This document shows, piece after piece, positions 53,437 to 60,093 of a stretch of DNA of 60,093 bases. Both the position numbers and the translations under genes were made by a program. The DNA is from Candidatus Saccharimonadota bacterium (lineage in GTDB: Bacteria > Patescibacteriota > Saccharimonadia > Saccharimonadales > SZUA-47): NCBI GenBank assembly GCA_020428465.1, contig JAGQMY010000035.1:1-60093 (forward strand), read 5' to 3'. Below the pieces are notes generated by a model. The model did not search any database. It was not told where the DNA came from and was given only the letters and a program-made list of their open reading frames with translations. How positions within the stretch are numbered: the first letter of the stretch is position 1; every line of letters starts with the position of its first letter.

Positions 53437-54377
53437 TTATTACTTTCCAGGTACTCTCTGATTGATAATGCAGCGCTCGCTCCTTCACCTACAGCGCTGG
53501 CAATTTGTGCAGTTGCGCCTGAGCGAACATCGCCAGCACAAAATATTCCAGGTACATTAGTCAGTAGCTTAAGGTCTGTTTTAACAAAACCGGCTTCATC
53601 ACATTCAACACCACTACCTTCGAGGTAACCAGTTATCGGCACCAAACCAATAAATACAAATATACCGTCTGTATCGAATTCAAACGGCTCCCCGTCCTTG
53701 GTTGCCTTAATTTTAGTCACTTTTTGGATACCGTCTACTTCACCGCCAATAATTTCGTCTGTTTTAGTATTAAAATGAACTGTTATCTTCGGATTACTTT
53801 CAATTTCTTTAATCAAAACGTCGCTAGCTTTCCAATGATCACCTCTTATGAGTACATCGATATGACTTGCGAATTTTGTTAAGAATAAAGTTTCTTGAGC
53901 ACACGAATTCCCACTGCCAACAGTTACGAGTTTTTTATCTCGGTAAAATGCACCGTCGCAAGTTGCGCAATTATGCACTCCCCTACCATAAAACTCCTCT
54001 TCGCCTGGAACACCTAGCTTTTTCCACTGGGAACCCGTTCCAATCAAAATAGTTTTGGACTTATAGGATCCCATTGCTCCTTGTAACTCGAAATATTTAT
54101 CAACTTTCTTAATCGTCGTAATCTCGTCAAGCTCTATCGTTGTGCCGAATCTCTCAGCTTGTTTTTGCAAATTTTCGGCTAAGTGCAGACCTTCTATACC
54201 ATCAGGAAATCCCGGATAATTATCGACTTTATCCGTAACAGCAGCTAGTCCACCGATTATGCCCTTTTCTACTATCAGAGTTGATATATCTTCTCGAGAT
54301 GTATATATTGCAGCAGCTAAACTCGTTGGTCCGCCACCTATCATCACTACATCCCAAACTTTTTCGTTTGCACTCAT
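53433..54377 (-). CDS. trxB: Thioredoxin reductase-like flavoprotein
   Basis: A 314-residue FAD protein with redox CATC (137-140), FAD-binding VMIGGGPTSLAAAIY and the C-terminal GIFCAGDVRS. In the pyridine nucleotide domain the usual GGGDSA and HRRxxxRA motifs read GSGNSC (154-159) and RGDHWKA (178-184), so the residues that bind the NADPH 2'-phosphate are mostly absent. It may use NADH or another donor. The gene sits between a cupredoxin and a four-helix-bundle gene, with glutaredoxin beyond. Octamer array C fills the gap before its start. Confidence 0.9.
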   Translation of the reverse strand: MSANEKVWDVVMIGGGPTSLAAAIYTSREDISTLIVEKGIIGGLAAVTDKVDNYPGFPDGIEGLHLAENLQKQAERFGTTIELDEITTIKKVDKYFELQGAMGSYKSKTILIGTGSQWKKLGVPGEEEFYGRGVHNCATCDGAFYRDKKLVTVGSGNSCAQETLFLTKFASHIDVLIRGDHWKASDVLIKEIESNPKITVHFNTKTDEIIGGEVDGIQKVTKIKATKDGEPFEFDTDGIFVFIGLVPITGYLEGSGVECDEAGFVKTDLKLLTNVPGIFCAGDVRSGATAQIASAVGEGASAALSIREYLESNK

Positions 54378-54424
54378 GAACTTATTTACTAATTAACTTA
54401 TAAATTACCGATTTACAAATTAAC
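54378..54424 (-). repeat. Period-8 octamer array C
   Basis: On the minus strand GTTAATTT (54424), GTAAATCG (54416), GTAATTTATAA (54408), GTTAATTA (54397), GTAAATAA (54389), GTTC (54381): spacing 8, 8, 11, 8, 8. It fills the whole gap from the stop of the four-helix-bundle gene to the trxB start, in the opposite orientation to arrays A, B and D. Confidence 0.75.
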
Positions 54425-54765
54425 TAATGTTTCTCCTTTGACGTTGTTATTATTTTCTGAAGTGTCATAATAAATCTGCTTACCTCACCTTTAATTTTAT
54501 CATCAATACTGGTGATTCTTTCGATTACCTTTAGCCAATATCGCGTTTCTTGAGCTTCTTTTTTTGCTATATAGATTTTGTTAATAAAATCTTTCTTTGA
54601 TGATGCTTCTTGTGCTTCACTGAAATTGGCACCAATTGAACTAATAGACTTAATTATTTGTTCAGCTATGGGTCTTGGGATTTCTTTATTCTTGGTCAAG
54701 TTGATTATTTCAATAGTTACCTCAACCATAGATTCTAATAACTGTTCAGATTTACCATTGGCCAT
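54424..54765 (-). CDS. Four-helix-bundle protein (S23/IVS family)
   Basis: A 113-residue helical protein of the 23S rRNA intervening-sequence (S23) and Avd-like family: INLTKNKEIPRPIAEQIIKS, ANFSEAQEASSKKDFINKI and KKEAQETRYWLKVIERI are typical. In other bacteria relatives are encoded inside 23S rRNA insertions or beside diversity-generating retroelements, and as stand-alone genes in CPR genomes. Here it is not in rRNA but is flanked on both sides by octamer arrays in opposite orientation. Role unknown; nucleic acid binding is plausible. Confidence 0.88.
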   Translation of the reverse strand: MANGKSEQLLESMVEVTIEIINLTKNKEIPRPIAEQIIKSISSIGANFSEAQEASSKKDFINKIYIAKKEAQETRYWLKVIERITSIDDKIKGEVSRFIMTLQKIITTSKEKH

Positions 54766-54767
54766 AT

Positions 54768-54822
54768 GCTAATTCGTCAATTTATGTGTAAATTTGTTAA
54801 TTAAGTCAATTTGTGAATAATT
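54768..54822 (+). repeat. Period-8 octamer array D
   Basis: Units GCTAATTC (54768), GTCAATTT (54776), GTAAATTT (54788), GTTAATTA (54796), GTCAATTT (54805) and GTGAATAA (54813), with spacings 8, 12, 8, 9 and 8. It starts three bases outside the four-helix-bundle start codon and ends before the glutaredoxin stop. Confidence 0.7.
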
Positions 54823-54829
54823 GTTGCGT

Positions 54830-55075
54830 TTATGCAACAACGCTTGCAAGTCTTGGCAAATTGAATCCAACGACAACTTCTTCGGTACTATCTTCTTTTT
54901 CAACAAGAGTAATTGGAACTGTTAGCGCTCCGCTTTTAGCATAGACTTCAGCTTGTTTTTCTGGCTGCTCATCAAGATTCACCACGTTATATTTCACACC
55001 CTTACCGTCTAGGTATTTTTTGACCATTGCGCAATAAGCGCAAGTGTTAGTGGTGTAGATAGTAACTTTCTTCAT
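54830..55075 (-). CDS. Glutaredoxin-like protein
   Basis: An 81-residue thioredoxin-fold protein with active site CAYC (Cys12, Cys15), the cis-Pro segment ALTVPITLVEK and the C-terminal GFNLPRLASVV. This resembles NrdH/mycoredoxin-type glutaredoxins that are reduced by thioredoxin reductase, fitting the nearby trxB. AAAGGATC precedes the ATG. A good promoter (TTGCAT, 17, TACAAT) contains the 14-base motif shared with fba. Confidence 0.92.
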   Translation of the reverse strand: MKKVTIYTTNTCAYCAMVKKYLDGKGVKYNVVNLDEQPEKQAEVYAKSGALTVPITLVEKEDSTEEVVVGFNLPRLASVVA

Positions 55076-55134
55076 GATGCGAGATCCTTTTCTGATTTTG
55101 GTTTAATTTAATTTCTAATAACTATTGTATATAG

Positions 55135-55148
55135 TGCTTAAGCTAAAT
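55135..55148 (-). promoter_or_regulatory. Shared 14-base promoter motif, copy 2 (glutaredoxin)
   Basis: ATTTAGCTTAAGCA on the minus strand, inside the 17-base spacer between TTGCAT and TACAAT of the glutaredoxin promoter; identical to 46500-46513. Confidence 0.5.
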
Positions 55149-55213
55149 GCAATACCGCTATATGTTGTGCTTTTCACATATTTTATCTATTTTTATTCCC
55201 TCCCATTTTTGTT

Positions 55214-55792
55214 TTATTGCGCTTGACGCACTCCCACAATCTTCACTTCGAATACCAAATCTGAGTTAGGCGGGATTGAATCACCAGCGCCAGCTTCTCC
55301 GTAGCCTTGTGCTGAAGGAATTAACAATCTTCGAACTCCCCCTACTTTCATACCTGGGATACCTTCTTTCCAACCGTCTATAACACCATTGAGTGAAAAC
55401 TCGATAGGTTTTCCGGTTGTATAGTTCTCGTCGAATTTCGTTCCATCAGTTGCAAGAGTTCCATAATATAGGGCCGCTACACAATCACCGGGTTGGACTT
55501 CAGTACCGTCACCTTCGCTAATGTCAATTGTTTGCAGCTCTGTAATTGGTGTTGATGCAGTTGTAGTCGTAGGAATTGACATTGGCTCTACCGCATCATA
55601 AGATTTTTGTCCGCACCTTGCTTCCTGATCAGCTTGCTCTGATTTACTAGAGTCTGCGACTGTATCTTTCACGATACCACTATCGCTCTGTCTAATTTGC
55701 CAAATAACATACACGGTCGCTCCAATTGTTGTTAACAAAAACAAAAGTGCCAGAAAAAAAGCGCCCACTCGCTGGCCGTTTGATGCTGCCAT
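55214..55792 (-). CDS. FKBP-type peptidyl-prolyl isomerase, membrane-anchored
   Basis: A 192-residue protein with an N-terminal membrane helix (about 10-30), a linker, and an FKBP domain (about 90-190): DCVAALYYGTLATDGTKFDENY, GVIDGWKEGIPGMKVGGVRRLLIPS and IPPNSDLVFEVKIVGV. It helps fold exported proteins on the outer face of the membrane. GGAGGG precedes the ATG. A gap of 138 bases separates it from glutaredoxin. Confidence 0.92.
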   Translation of the reverse strand: MAASNGQRVGAFFLALLFLLTTIGATVYVIWQIRQSDSGIVKDTVADSSKSEQADQEARCGQKSYDAVEPMSIPTTTTASTPITELQTIDISEGDGTEVQPGDCVAALYYGTLATDGTKFDENYTTGKPIEFSLNGVIDGWKEGIPGMKVGGVRRLLIPSAQGYGEAGAGDSIPPNSDLVFEVKIVGVRQAQ

Positions 55793-55896
55793 TGATAAAT
55801 CCCTCCACGCGTTTTTATTTGAATAAGTCTTTTCGCGTCTAATTGATAGTATAAGCCCTCAAGTTATTACAAGCCAAGACTGTTAACGTTGTTTTA

Positions 55897-57666
55897 TTAA
55901 CTTTCTAAATCAAACTTTTTAAGTTGTTTCAAATCACTTTCTGATTTTGATTGTAAGCTAAGTAGCTGAGCATAAATTCCACCAGTTCTCGATAATTGTT
56001 TCGGTGATCCAATCTCATCTATTTGACCGTTTTTAATCGTAACAATTGTATTTACTTTTTGAATAGTGCTTAACCTATGAGCAATAATTATTGTGGTTCT
56101 ATTTGCCATCAAGCGCTCCAACGCTTCGTGCACTAATCTCTCGCTCTTGCTGTCTAGTGAACTAGTAGCTTCATCGAGAATTAAAATCGGTGCATCTTTT
56201 AGTAGGGCTCGTGCAATGGCAATCCGCTGTTTTTGTCCACCTGACAGTTTCAATCCTCTCTCGCCAATTTCCGTGTCATATCCTTCTTTAAACTTTTCTA
56301 TGAATTCATGCGCATTTGCAGCTCTAGCAGCTTTCTTTATTTCATTGTCTGTTGCCTTCGGATTGGCGTACGCGATGTTTTCACGAATAGTACCGCTAAA
56401 CAGACTCGGGTCTTGGAAAACAACTCCAATGTTCTCGCGCAATGAAGATTGTGTGACTTTAGAAATATCTTGCTTGTCAATAGATATACTACCTCCGCTA
56501 ACATCATATAATCGCAGAAGTAGATTGGTGATTGTGGTCTTACCTTCACCGCTCTCGCCAACTAATGCTACTTTGGTATTGGGTTTTATATCAAGACTAA
56601 TGCCTTTTAGAACCCTATTTGTACCGTCGTAACTGAACTCTACCTGGCGAAACTCCACCATTCCTTTGTTGACCTTTAAGTCCATGGCTTTCGGTTCGTC
56701 TTTAATGCTAGGCTTTATGCTCATAACATCAAAATAATCTTTGCTGTCAGCTACTGCCCGCTGTGTATTTTCGACGAGCCAACTTATTGTAAAGATCGGA
56801 ATCCTAATATTCATCGCCTGCAATATCAGCGTCACCGCAGCACCCGGTGTTATGTATCCCTTAGCACCTTTGTAAAATATGAATGCAAACACACCGAAAA
56901 ATATTACGTTTAATATAAGTCGACGCCTGATATCCTGCACATGCCAGTGTTTGGACTGGGGCTTATTGATGTTGAGTATTTCAGTAAAATGCTGTGCAAA
57001 GAAACTTTTTTCGTGATTTTCTTGTACGTAGCTTTTTACAACCTTAATCTGTCCAACTGCTTCATTAAATCTTCCTAGAGCGATATCATTATGTTCGTTT
57101 TTCTTTTTTTGATAAGCTTGCCATTTACCAGAACTTTTTACAGTCATTAACACAAAAATAGGATATAGGGCGAAAAGTAGTATTGCGATTTCTAGCGAAT
57201 AATGAGCGATGACGAGTAACCCGATTGCAGTGCTGAATATAAATTGCAGGAAATTATTACTCATCATCTGAATGAAATTTGTAATCTGAACTATTGATCG
57301 GCTTAAACGGTTAATAATTTTGCCCGTTAATTCGCTATCAAAATAGCTCTGTGGCAAACTAAGTAACTTAGCATAGTATTTTTCGCTTAGAATTTTATTC
57401 AGTCGCGCAGACACCTGATCGCCAATATAGCCGTTAATGTTACTTATGAATGTAGGGAACAAATCTAGCAAAAATATACCGAAAGCTAAAATTAGCATAT
57501 AGCGTATATCCGCTTGGCTGCCTTTTCGCATTTCGTCTACTGCCCACCCCGATAAAATTGGCATGGCAACACTCATTAGAGATAGCGAAACATTGAGAAA
57601 GCCAATTAATACATATTGGCGCCAAAGCTCATTTCCTTCTCTTAAAATCTTAAAAACGTGCTTCAT
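55897..57666 (-). CDS. ABC exporter, fused permease-ATPase (MsbA/MDR-like)
   Basis: A 589-residue half-transporter: six membrane helices in about 1-310, then the ATPase domain with Walker A VGESGEGKTT, Q-loop VVFQDPSLFSGTIRENI, signature LSGGQKQRIAIARAL, Walker B ILILDEATSSLD and switch His IIAHRLSTI. It probably acts as a homodimer exporting a lipid, drug or peptide. TAGAAT lies six bases before the ATG. The substrate is unknown. Confidence 0.94.
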   Translation of the reverse strand: MKHVFKILREGNELWRQYVLIGFLNVSLSLMSVAMPILSGWAVDEMRKGSQADIRYMLILAFGIFLLDLFPTFISNINGYIGDQVSARLNKILSEKYYAKLLSLPQSYFDSELTGKIINRLSRSIVQITNFIQMMSNNFLQFIFSTAIGLLVIAHYSLEIAILLFALYPIFVLMTVKSSGKWQAYQKKKNEHNDIALGRFNEAVGQIKVVKSYVQENHEKSFFAQHFTEILNINKPQSKHWHVQDIRRRLILNVIFFGVFAFIFYKGAKGYITPGAAVTLILQAMNIRIPIFTISWLVENTQRAVADSKDYFDVMSIKPSIKDEPKAMDLKVNKGMVEFRQVEFSYDGTNRVLKGISLDIKPNTKVALVGESGEGKTTITNLLLRLYDVSGGSISIDKQDISKVTQSSLRENIGVVFQDPSLFSGTIRENIAYANPKATDNEIKKAARAANAHEFIEKFKEGYDTEIGERGLKLSGGQKQRIAIARALLKDAPILILDEATSSLDSKSERLVHEALERLMANRTTIIIAHRLSTIQKVNTIVTIKNGQIDEIGSPKQLSRTGGIYAQLLSLQSKSESDLKQLKKFDLES

Positions 57667-57740
57667 TAGTTAATTCTAAGTTTAGCAATTATTGAATATT
57701 TAGTCACTGAATTAGTGTTTACTTATGAAATTTTATGTTA

Positions 57741-57746
57741 TATAAT
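57741..57746 (+). promoter_or_regulatory. -10 box of the small unknown gene
   Basis: TATAAT with TTTACT 17 bases upstream (57718-57723). The ATG at 57756 follows nine bases later; leaderless layout. Confidence 0.6.
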
Positions 57747-57755
57747 ATTTCGTCG

Positions 57756-58106
57756 ATGAAAAAGAAATCAATATATTACATACCCCTACCTCACAATTTT
57801 GATAGCTCAGACTTTGAAGTAGCTCATGATTATGCAGAAAAACGCTTGGGTTTAGCGGGCGCGATGTTAGTCGATGGTAAACAAGAGTTAGAAGAAGTTA
57901 TGAGATCTATAGATGGGATTAATGTAGTTGTCAAACCCGAATCTAAACACTTTCTAGTTGTTGATCGTGGAGATAAATTTGCTACAATCTATCCTCCACT
58001 AGAGGAAGAAAAGGTAACAGTCGGTGACTTAACCGGTAACCCAAATGCTTTGGCGCTTGCTGCACTATTCAATGCAATTCAATCATCTAGGAAGATAGCA
58101 GCTTAA
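57756..58106 (+). CDS. Small soluble protein of unknown function
   Basis: A 116-residue protein not recognised. It starts MKKKSIYYIPLPHNFD, has helix/strand alternation (DYAEKRLGLAGAMLVDGKQE, INVVVKPESKHFLVV) and ends in a helix (NALALAALFNAIQSS). There is no signal peptide, metal site or catalytic motif. The start at 57756 is chosen over 57735 because the promoter -10 lies between them. It is a single-gene transcript ending in the hairpin at 58108-58133. Confidence 0.65.
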   Translation: MKKKSIYYIPLPHNFDSSDFEVAHDYAEKRLGLAGAMLVDGKQELEEVMRSIDGINVVVKPESKHFLVVDRGDKFATIYPPLEEEKVTVGDLTGNPNALALAALFNAIQSSRKIAA

Positions 58107-58107
58107 A

Positions 58108-58133
58108 AAAACCGGGCTGTTTTGGCCCGGTTT
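58108..58133. terminator. Bidirectional terminator between the small gene and metK
   Basis: AAACCGGGC/GCCCGGTTT stem (9 bp) with a 7-base loop. Read leftward it is followed by a run of T and serves metK; read rightward it ends the small gene with a weaker tail. The nearby GACACGTGTC (about 58145-58154) is a perfect 10-base palindrome of unknown meaning. Confidence 0.8.
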
Positions 58134-58216
58134 ATGGAACATGCGACACGTGTCTCCACCATCACATTTCCACTAATATTTTAACTTAATTTACATGCTT
58201 ATGCTTAGTGATTTTA

Positions 58217-59323
58217 TCACACTTTTATCTGTTCCCATGGCAAATCAGTTTTTCCAAAGTGGCCGTAAGCTGTTGATTTGCTATAGATAGGTTGTTTCAG
58301 ATTTAACCCCTCTACAATACCCCTAACGGTTGTGTCTAGTAAATTATCTATATATTGTTTGATTTCATCGTAGGTTTTAGTTTCTGTACCGAAAGTATCG
58401 AATGCTTTCATCATTGGCTCAGCTCTACCAATTACATAAGCCAGCGCAACTTCACACTTCGATGCTAACCCTTCTGCTACGACATTCTTAGCTATATATC
58501 TTGCAGCATATGCTGCCGAACGGTCAACTTTACTCGGATCTTTACCAGAAAAAGCTCCACCGCCTACTCGAGCATAGCCACCGTATCCATCTACAACTAT
58601 TTTTCTACCAGTTAACCCTGCGTCAGTGTCCGGTCCAGGAATATGCCAAGTACCAGTCCCATTGATTACTATACTTTGTATAGCGACAGTATAGCCATAG
58701 TCTTTTAATGTAGGAGTAATGATTTTTTCAATAATTTGTTTGCGAACTTCATCGTCTGAAATATCTTCTGAGTGGGCGACAGCCATAACTACTTTTTCAA
58801 TTCCGGTCGGTTTGCCATCTTCGTATCTGACAGTCACTTGGCTTTTTCCGTCTGGTCGTAACCATGTCAATTTACCGCTTTCACGCGCCTCATCTAAATT
58901 TTTAGTTAAGGCATGAGCGAGCGTAATTGGTAGTGGCATCAGCTCAGGTGTTTCGTCACATGCAAATCCGAACATCATTCCTTGGTCGCCAGCCCCTTCG
59001 TTATCAACACCCTGGGCGATTTCTGGTGACTGCTGATGTATGTTGTTAATTATGGTCGACCTATCTGAGAAATTCCAGTCCGGGTTTGTATAGCCCAATC
59101 TTCTGACAGTTTCACGGGCAATCTTTTCGAAATCAACTTGCGCATCCGTTTTAATTTCACCAAACAGACCAATTGTGTCCGCACCAACAATCGTTTCTAG
59201 ACCTGCTCTACCATTTGGGTCTTGGCGAAGAATTTCATCCAAAATAGCGTCACTTATAGCGTCGGCAATCTTATCCGGATGCCCGGCTGCAACTGATTCG
59301 CTAGTAAAAAATTTATATGACAT
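58217..59323 (-). CDS. metK: S-adenosylmethionine synthase
   Basis: A 368-residue enzyme making SAM from methionine and ATP. Diagnostic stretches are FTSESVAAGHPDKIADAISD, GAGDQGMMFGFACDE and GGGAFSGKDPSKVDRSAAYA (ATP/phosphate loop). The length is a little short of the usual 380-400. A SAM-class riboswitch and a terminator in its leader indicate feedback control by its own product. The ATG at 59323 follows immediately after the terminator T-run, with AGAAAGG of the hairpin as ribosome binding site. Confidence 0.97.
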   Translation of the reverse strand: MSYKFFTSESVAAGHPDKIADAISDAILDEILRQDPNGRAGLETIVGADTIGLFGEIKTDAQVDFEKIARETVRRLGYTNPDWNFSDRSTIINNIHQQSPEIAQGVDNEGAGDQGMMFGFACDETPELMPLPITLAHALTKNLDEARESGKLTWLRPDGKSQVTVRYEDGKPTGIEKVVMAVAHSEDISDDEVRKQIIEKIITPTLKDYGYTVAIQSIVINGTGTWHIPGPDTDAGLTGRKIVVDGYGGYARVGGGAFSGKDPSKVDRSAAYAARYIAKNVVAEGLASKCEVALAYVIGRAEPMMKAFDTFGTETKTYDEIKQYIDNLLDTTVRGIVEGLNLKQPIYSKSTAYGHFGKTDLPWEQIKV

Positions 59324-59360
59324 TAAAAAAACCTTTCTTGACTATTTATGTCGAGAAAGG
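59324..59360 (-). terminator. Riboswitch terminator sequestering the metK RBS
   Basis: CCTTTCTCGAC pairs with GTCAAGAAAGG (59360-59350 and 59342-59332, one mismatch), followed by a run of seven T directly before the ATG. The 3' arm contains AGAAAGG, the only plausible ribosome binding site of metK, so folding would block both transcription and translation. Confidence 0.85.
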
Positions 59361-59374
59361 CATGAATTCTATAA

Positions 59375-59490
59375 TCCTAATCATATCTTCCCCGATTAAT
59401 AAGTCGGGCTAGACTTGACACCGTTGCGCTTGTTAGTGGCTGGTTGTCGGCAAGTTTATAACGGGCTAGTTCCCTTGCTTGCTCTCTTTA
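59375..59490 (-). promoter_or_regulatory. SAM-class riboswitch (SAM-I/SAM-IV clan) upstream of metK
   Basis: On the minus strand the conserved blocks of SAM-I-clan aptamers appear in order: AAGCAAGGGAACTAGCCCG (ending at 59462), GCCGACAACC, CGGTGTCAAGTC, a GC hairpin (CCCGACTTATTAATCGGGG) and AAGATATGA (59389-59381). They correspond to the GGAACTGGCCC, CCGGCAACC, GGTGCTAAATCC and AAGATGAG blocks. Order, spacing and the metK context make the assignment firm; the exact subclass is not certain. A TATAAT lies upstream (59517-59522, minus). Confidence 0.9.
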
Positions 59491-59560
59491 TATTCTTAAA
59501 TTGTTAACAAAGTTAATTATAACATTCTAAGACAGCATGGCATAATCTTTTTTTTCATGA

Positions 59561-59566
59561 TATAAT
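59561..59566 (+). promoter_or_regulatory. -10 box of the HD-domain gene
   Basis: TATAAT, seven bases before the ATG at 59574, no ribosome binding site; leaderless layout, divergent from metK. Confidence 0.6.
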
Positions 59567-59573
59567 ATACTTA

Positions 59574-60093
59574 ATGAAGTTAACAAATACTCAAGTTGAA
59601 TGCATGCAAGAAGCTTCTCTGGAATTACAAGCTGAAGCAATTTCTAGCATACAAGAAAGGTATGATAGAAGACATAAATTTCATGTTTCTGAGCATACTA
59701 GTTGCGTAATTAATTCTGCCTATAAGATAGCAAGATTAACTTGTGAGCGAGATAAAATCAAACCTTACCAAGTTCCTCTTATTGGAATTGCCGCAGCTTT
59801 TCATGACTATTGGTTTAATATAGAAGACAAACGAGATAATGAAAAACTTAGTGCTGAAGCTGCGGTCAAAGCAATGCAACGATTTAGGTGTTTTGAGTTG
59901 AGCCATTATGATGAAGTTAGTGGCTTAATAGTAGCCACATCTGTAAGAGAGTTTTTCCCAAGAATAATTCAAAGCGCGGATCCGAATAACAACCCACAAA
60001 AAGTACTTTGTGATGCCGATTTGTCGCAATTCGGTATGCAACCAGATGATTTTGTTAAATGGGCAGACATGTATAAAGAAGAATTACGATTAT
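59574..60093 (+). CDS. HD-domain phosphohydrolase (3' end outside the window)
   Basis: At least 173 residues before the window ends without a stop. HD-superfamily metal ligands appear in order: His37/His41 (HVSEHTSCV), His77-Asp78 (AAAFHDYWF) and an Asp in LCDADLSQFG (147-149). The spacing fits small HD hydrolases that act on nucleotides or (p)ppGpp-like signals. There is no signal peptide. The substrate is unknown. The transcript appears leaderless. Confidence 0.88.
   Translation, partial: MKLTNTQVECMQEASLELQAEAISSIQERYDRRHKFHVSEHTSCVINSAYKIARLTCERDKIKPYQVPLIGIAAAFHDYWFNIEDKRDNEKLSAEAAVKAMQRFRCFELSHYDEVSGLIVATSVREFFPRIIQSADPNNNPQKVLCDADLSQFGMQPDDFVKWADMYKEELRL

Noticed and set aside
49620-54822. 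CRISPR array
   Set aside because: The repeats are only 8 bases, degenerate and without spacers; no cas gene is present.
58145-58154. Palindrome GACACGTGTC as an operator
   Set aside because: It lies downstream of both flanking genes with no promoter nearby, so no regulatory role can be supported.

Overview
This is an AT-rich bacterial chromosome segment from what looks like a member of the Candidate Phyla Radiation (Patescibacteria), most likely Saccharibacteria (TM7). The support is indirect: compact gene order with many 1-4 base overlaps, short intergenic gaps, a stand-alone malic enzyme, a split transketolase, GatCAB with an extra gene inside the operon, CAP-domain and VWA/SpaA-type surface proteins, a lone PilB-like ATPase, and no amino acid biosynthesis genes. 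TGA is used as a normal stop (for example at the end of gatB), which argues against the recoded Gracilibacteria/Absconditabacteria. No phage, transposase, CRISPR or rRNA was seen.

Layout. 1-257 holds a leftward promoter, an 18-codon leader peptide and an attenuator-like terminator in front of a gene that starts at base 12 and leaves the window, plus the rightward promoter of a MacB/LolD-type ABC ATPase and its two-FtsX permease (258-3604). 3605-4134 is an RNA region: a hairpin-rich structured RNA candidate, a terminator, and an unusual nested arrangement in which an intact tRNA-Leu(UAG) lies inside a second, interrupted tRNA-Leu(UAG). 4135-9662 (minus): rsmD, a Zn-phospholipase-like protein, recG, a methyltransferase, tyrS. 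9787-12687 (plus): a class A penicillin-binding protein. 12695-19092 (minus): radA, an HExxH membrane protein, clpC under a perfect CIRCE operator, a small unknown protein, nusA. 19346-21931 (plus): M1 aminopeptidase. 21917-23436 (minus): yraN-like, rnhB, rplS. 23553-24680 (plus): malic enzyme. 24670-37318 (minus): PilB-like ATPase, CAP protein, tRNA/rRNA methyltransferase, dnaE, two small envelope proteins, galU, gatB, an unknown protein, gatA, gatC, a LysM-like protein. 37438-40542 (minus): a large VWA/SpaA adhesin gene broken by one in-frame TAA. 40619-50667 (minus): uvrB, LOG-like protein, an unknown protein, and a sugar-phosphate operon (rpiB, rpe, split transketolase, fba, pfkB-type kinase) with gap upstream. 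50715-57666: NUDIX pair, ppa, GDPD (plus), cupredoxin, trxB, four-helix-bundle protein, glutaredoxin, FKBP, ABC exporter. 57756-60093: small unknown protein (plus), metK behind a SAM-class riboswitch (minus), and an HD-domain protein cut by the window edge.

How it fits together. The cell appears to interconvert sugar phosphates through a non-oxidative pentose phosphate and lower glycolysis module, has replication/repair (dnaE, uvrB, recG, radA), indirect Gln/Asn-tRNA charging (gatCAB), cell-wall synthesis and surface adhesion or envelope proteins, and a small thiol-redox cluster.

The strongest non-routine signals are: (1) the nested tRNA-Leu genes, where removing three inserts from the outer gene restores a canonical 85-nt tRNA; (2) a leader-peptide attenuator at the left edge; (3) a metK riboswitch whose terminator also contains the ribosome binding site; (4) a recurrent leaderless-mRNA architecture, a -10 box 6-10 bases before the ATG, in about a dozen genes; (5) degenerate period-8 repeat arrays, two of which flank a four-helix-bundle gene in opposite orientations; and (6) the nonsense codon in the adhesin.
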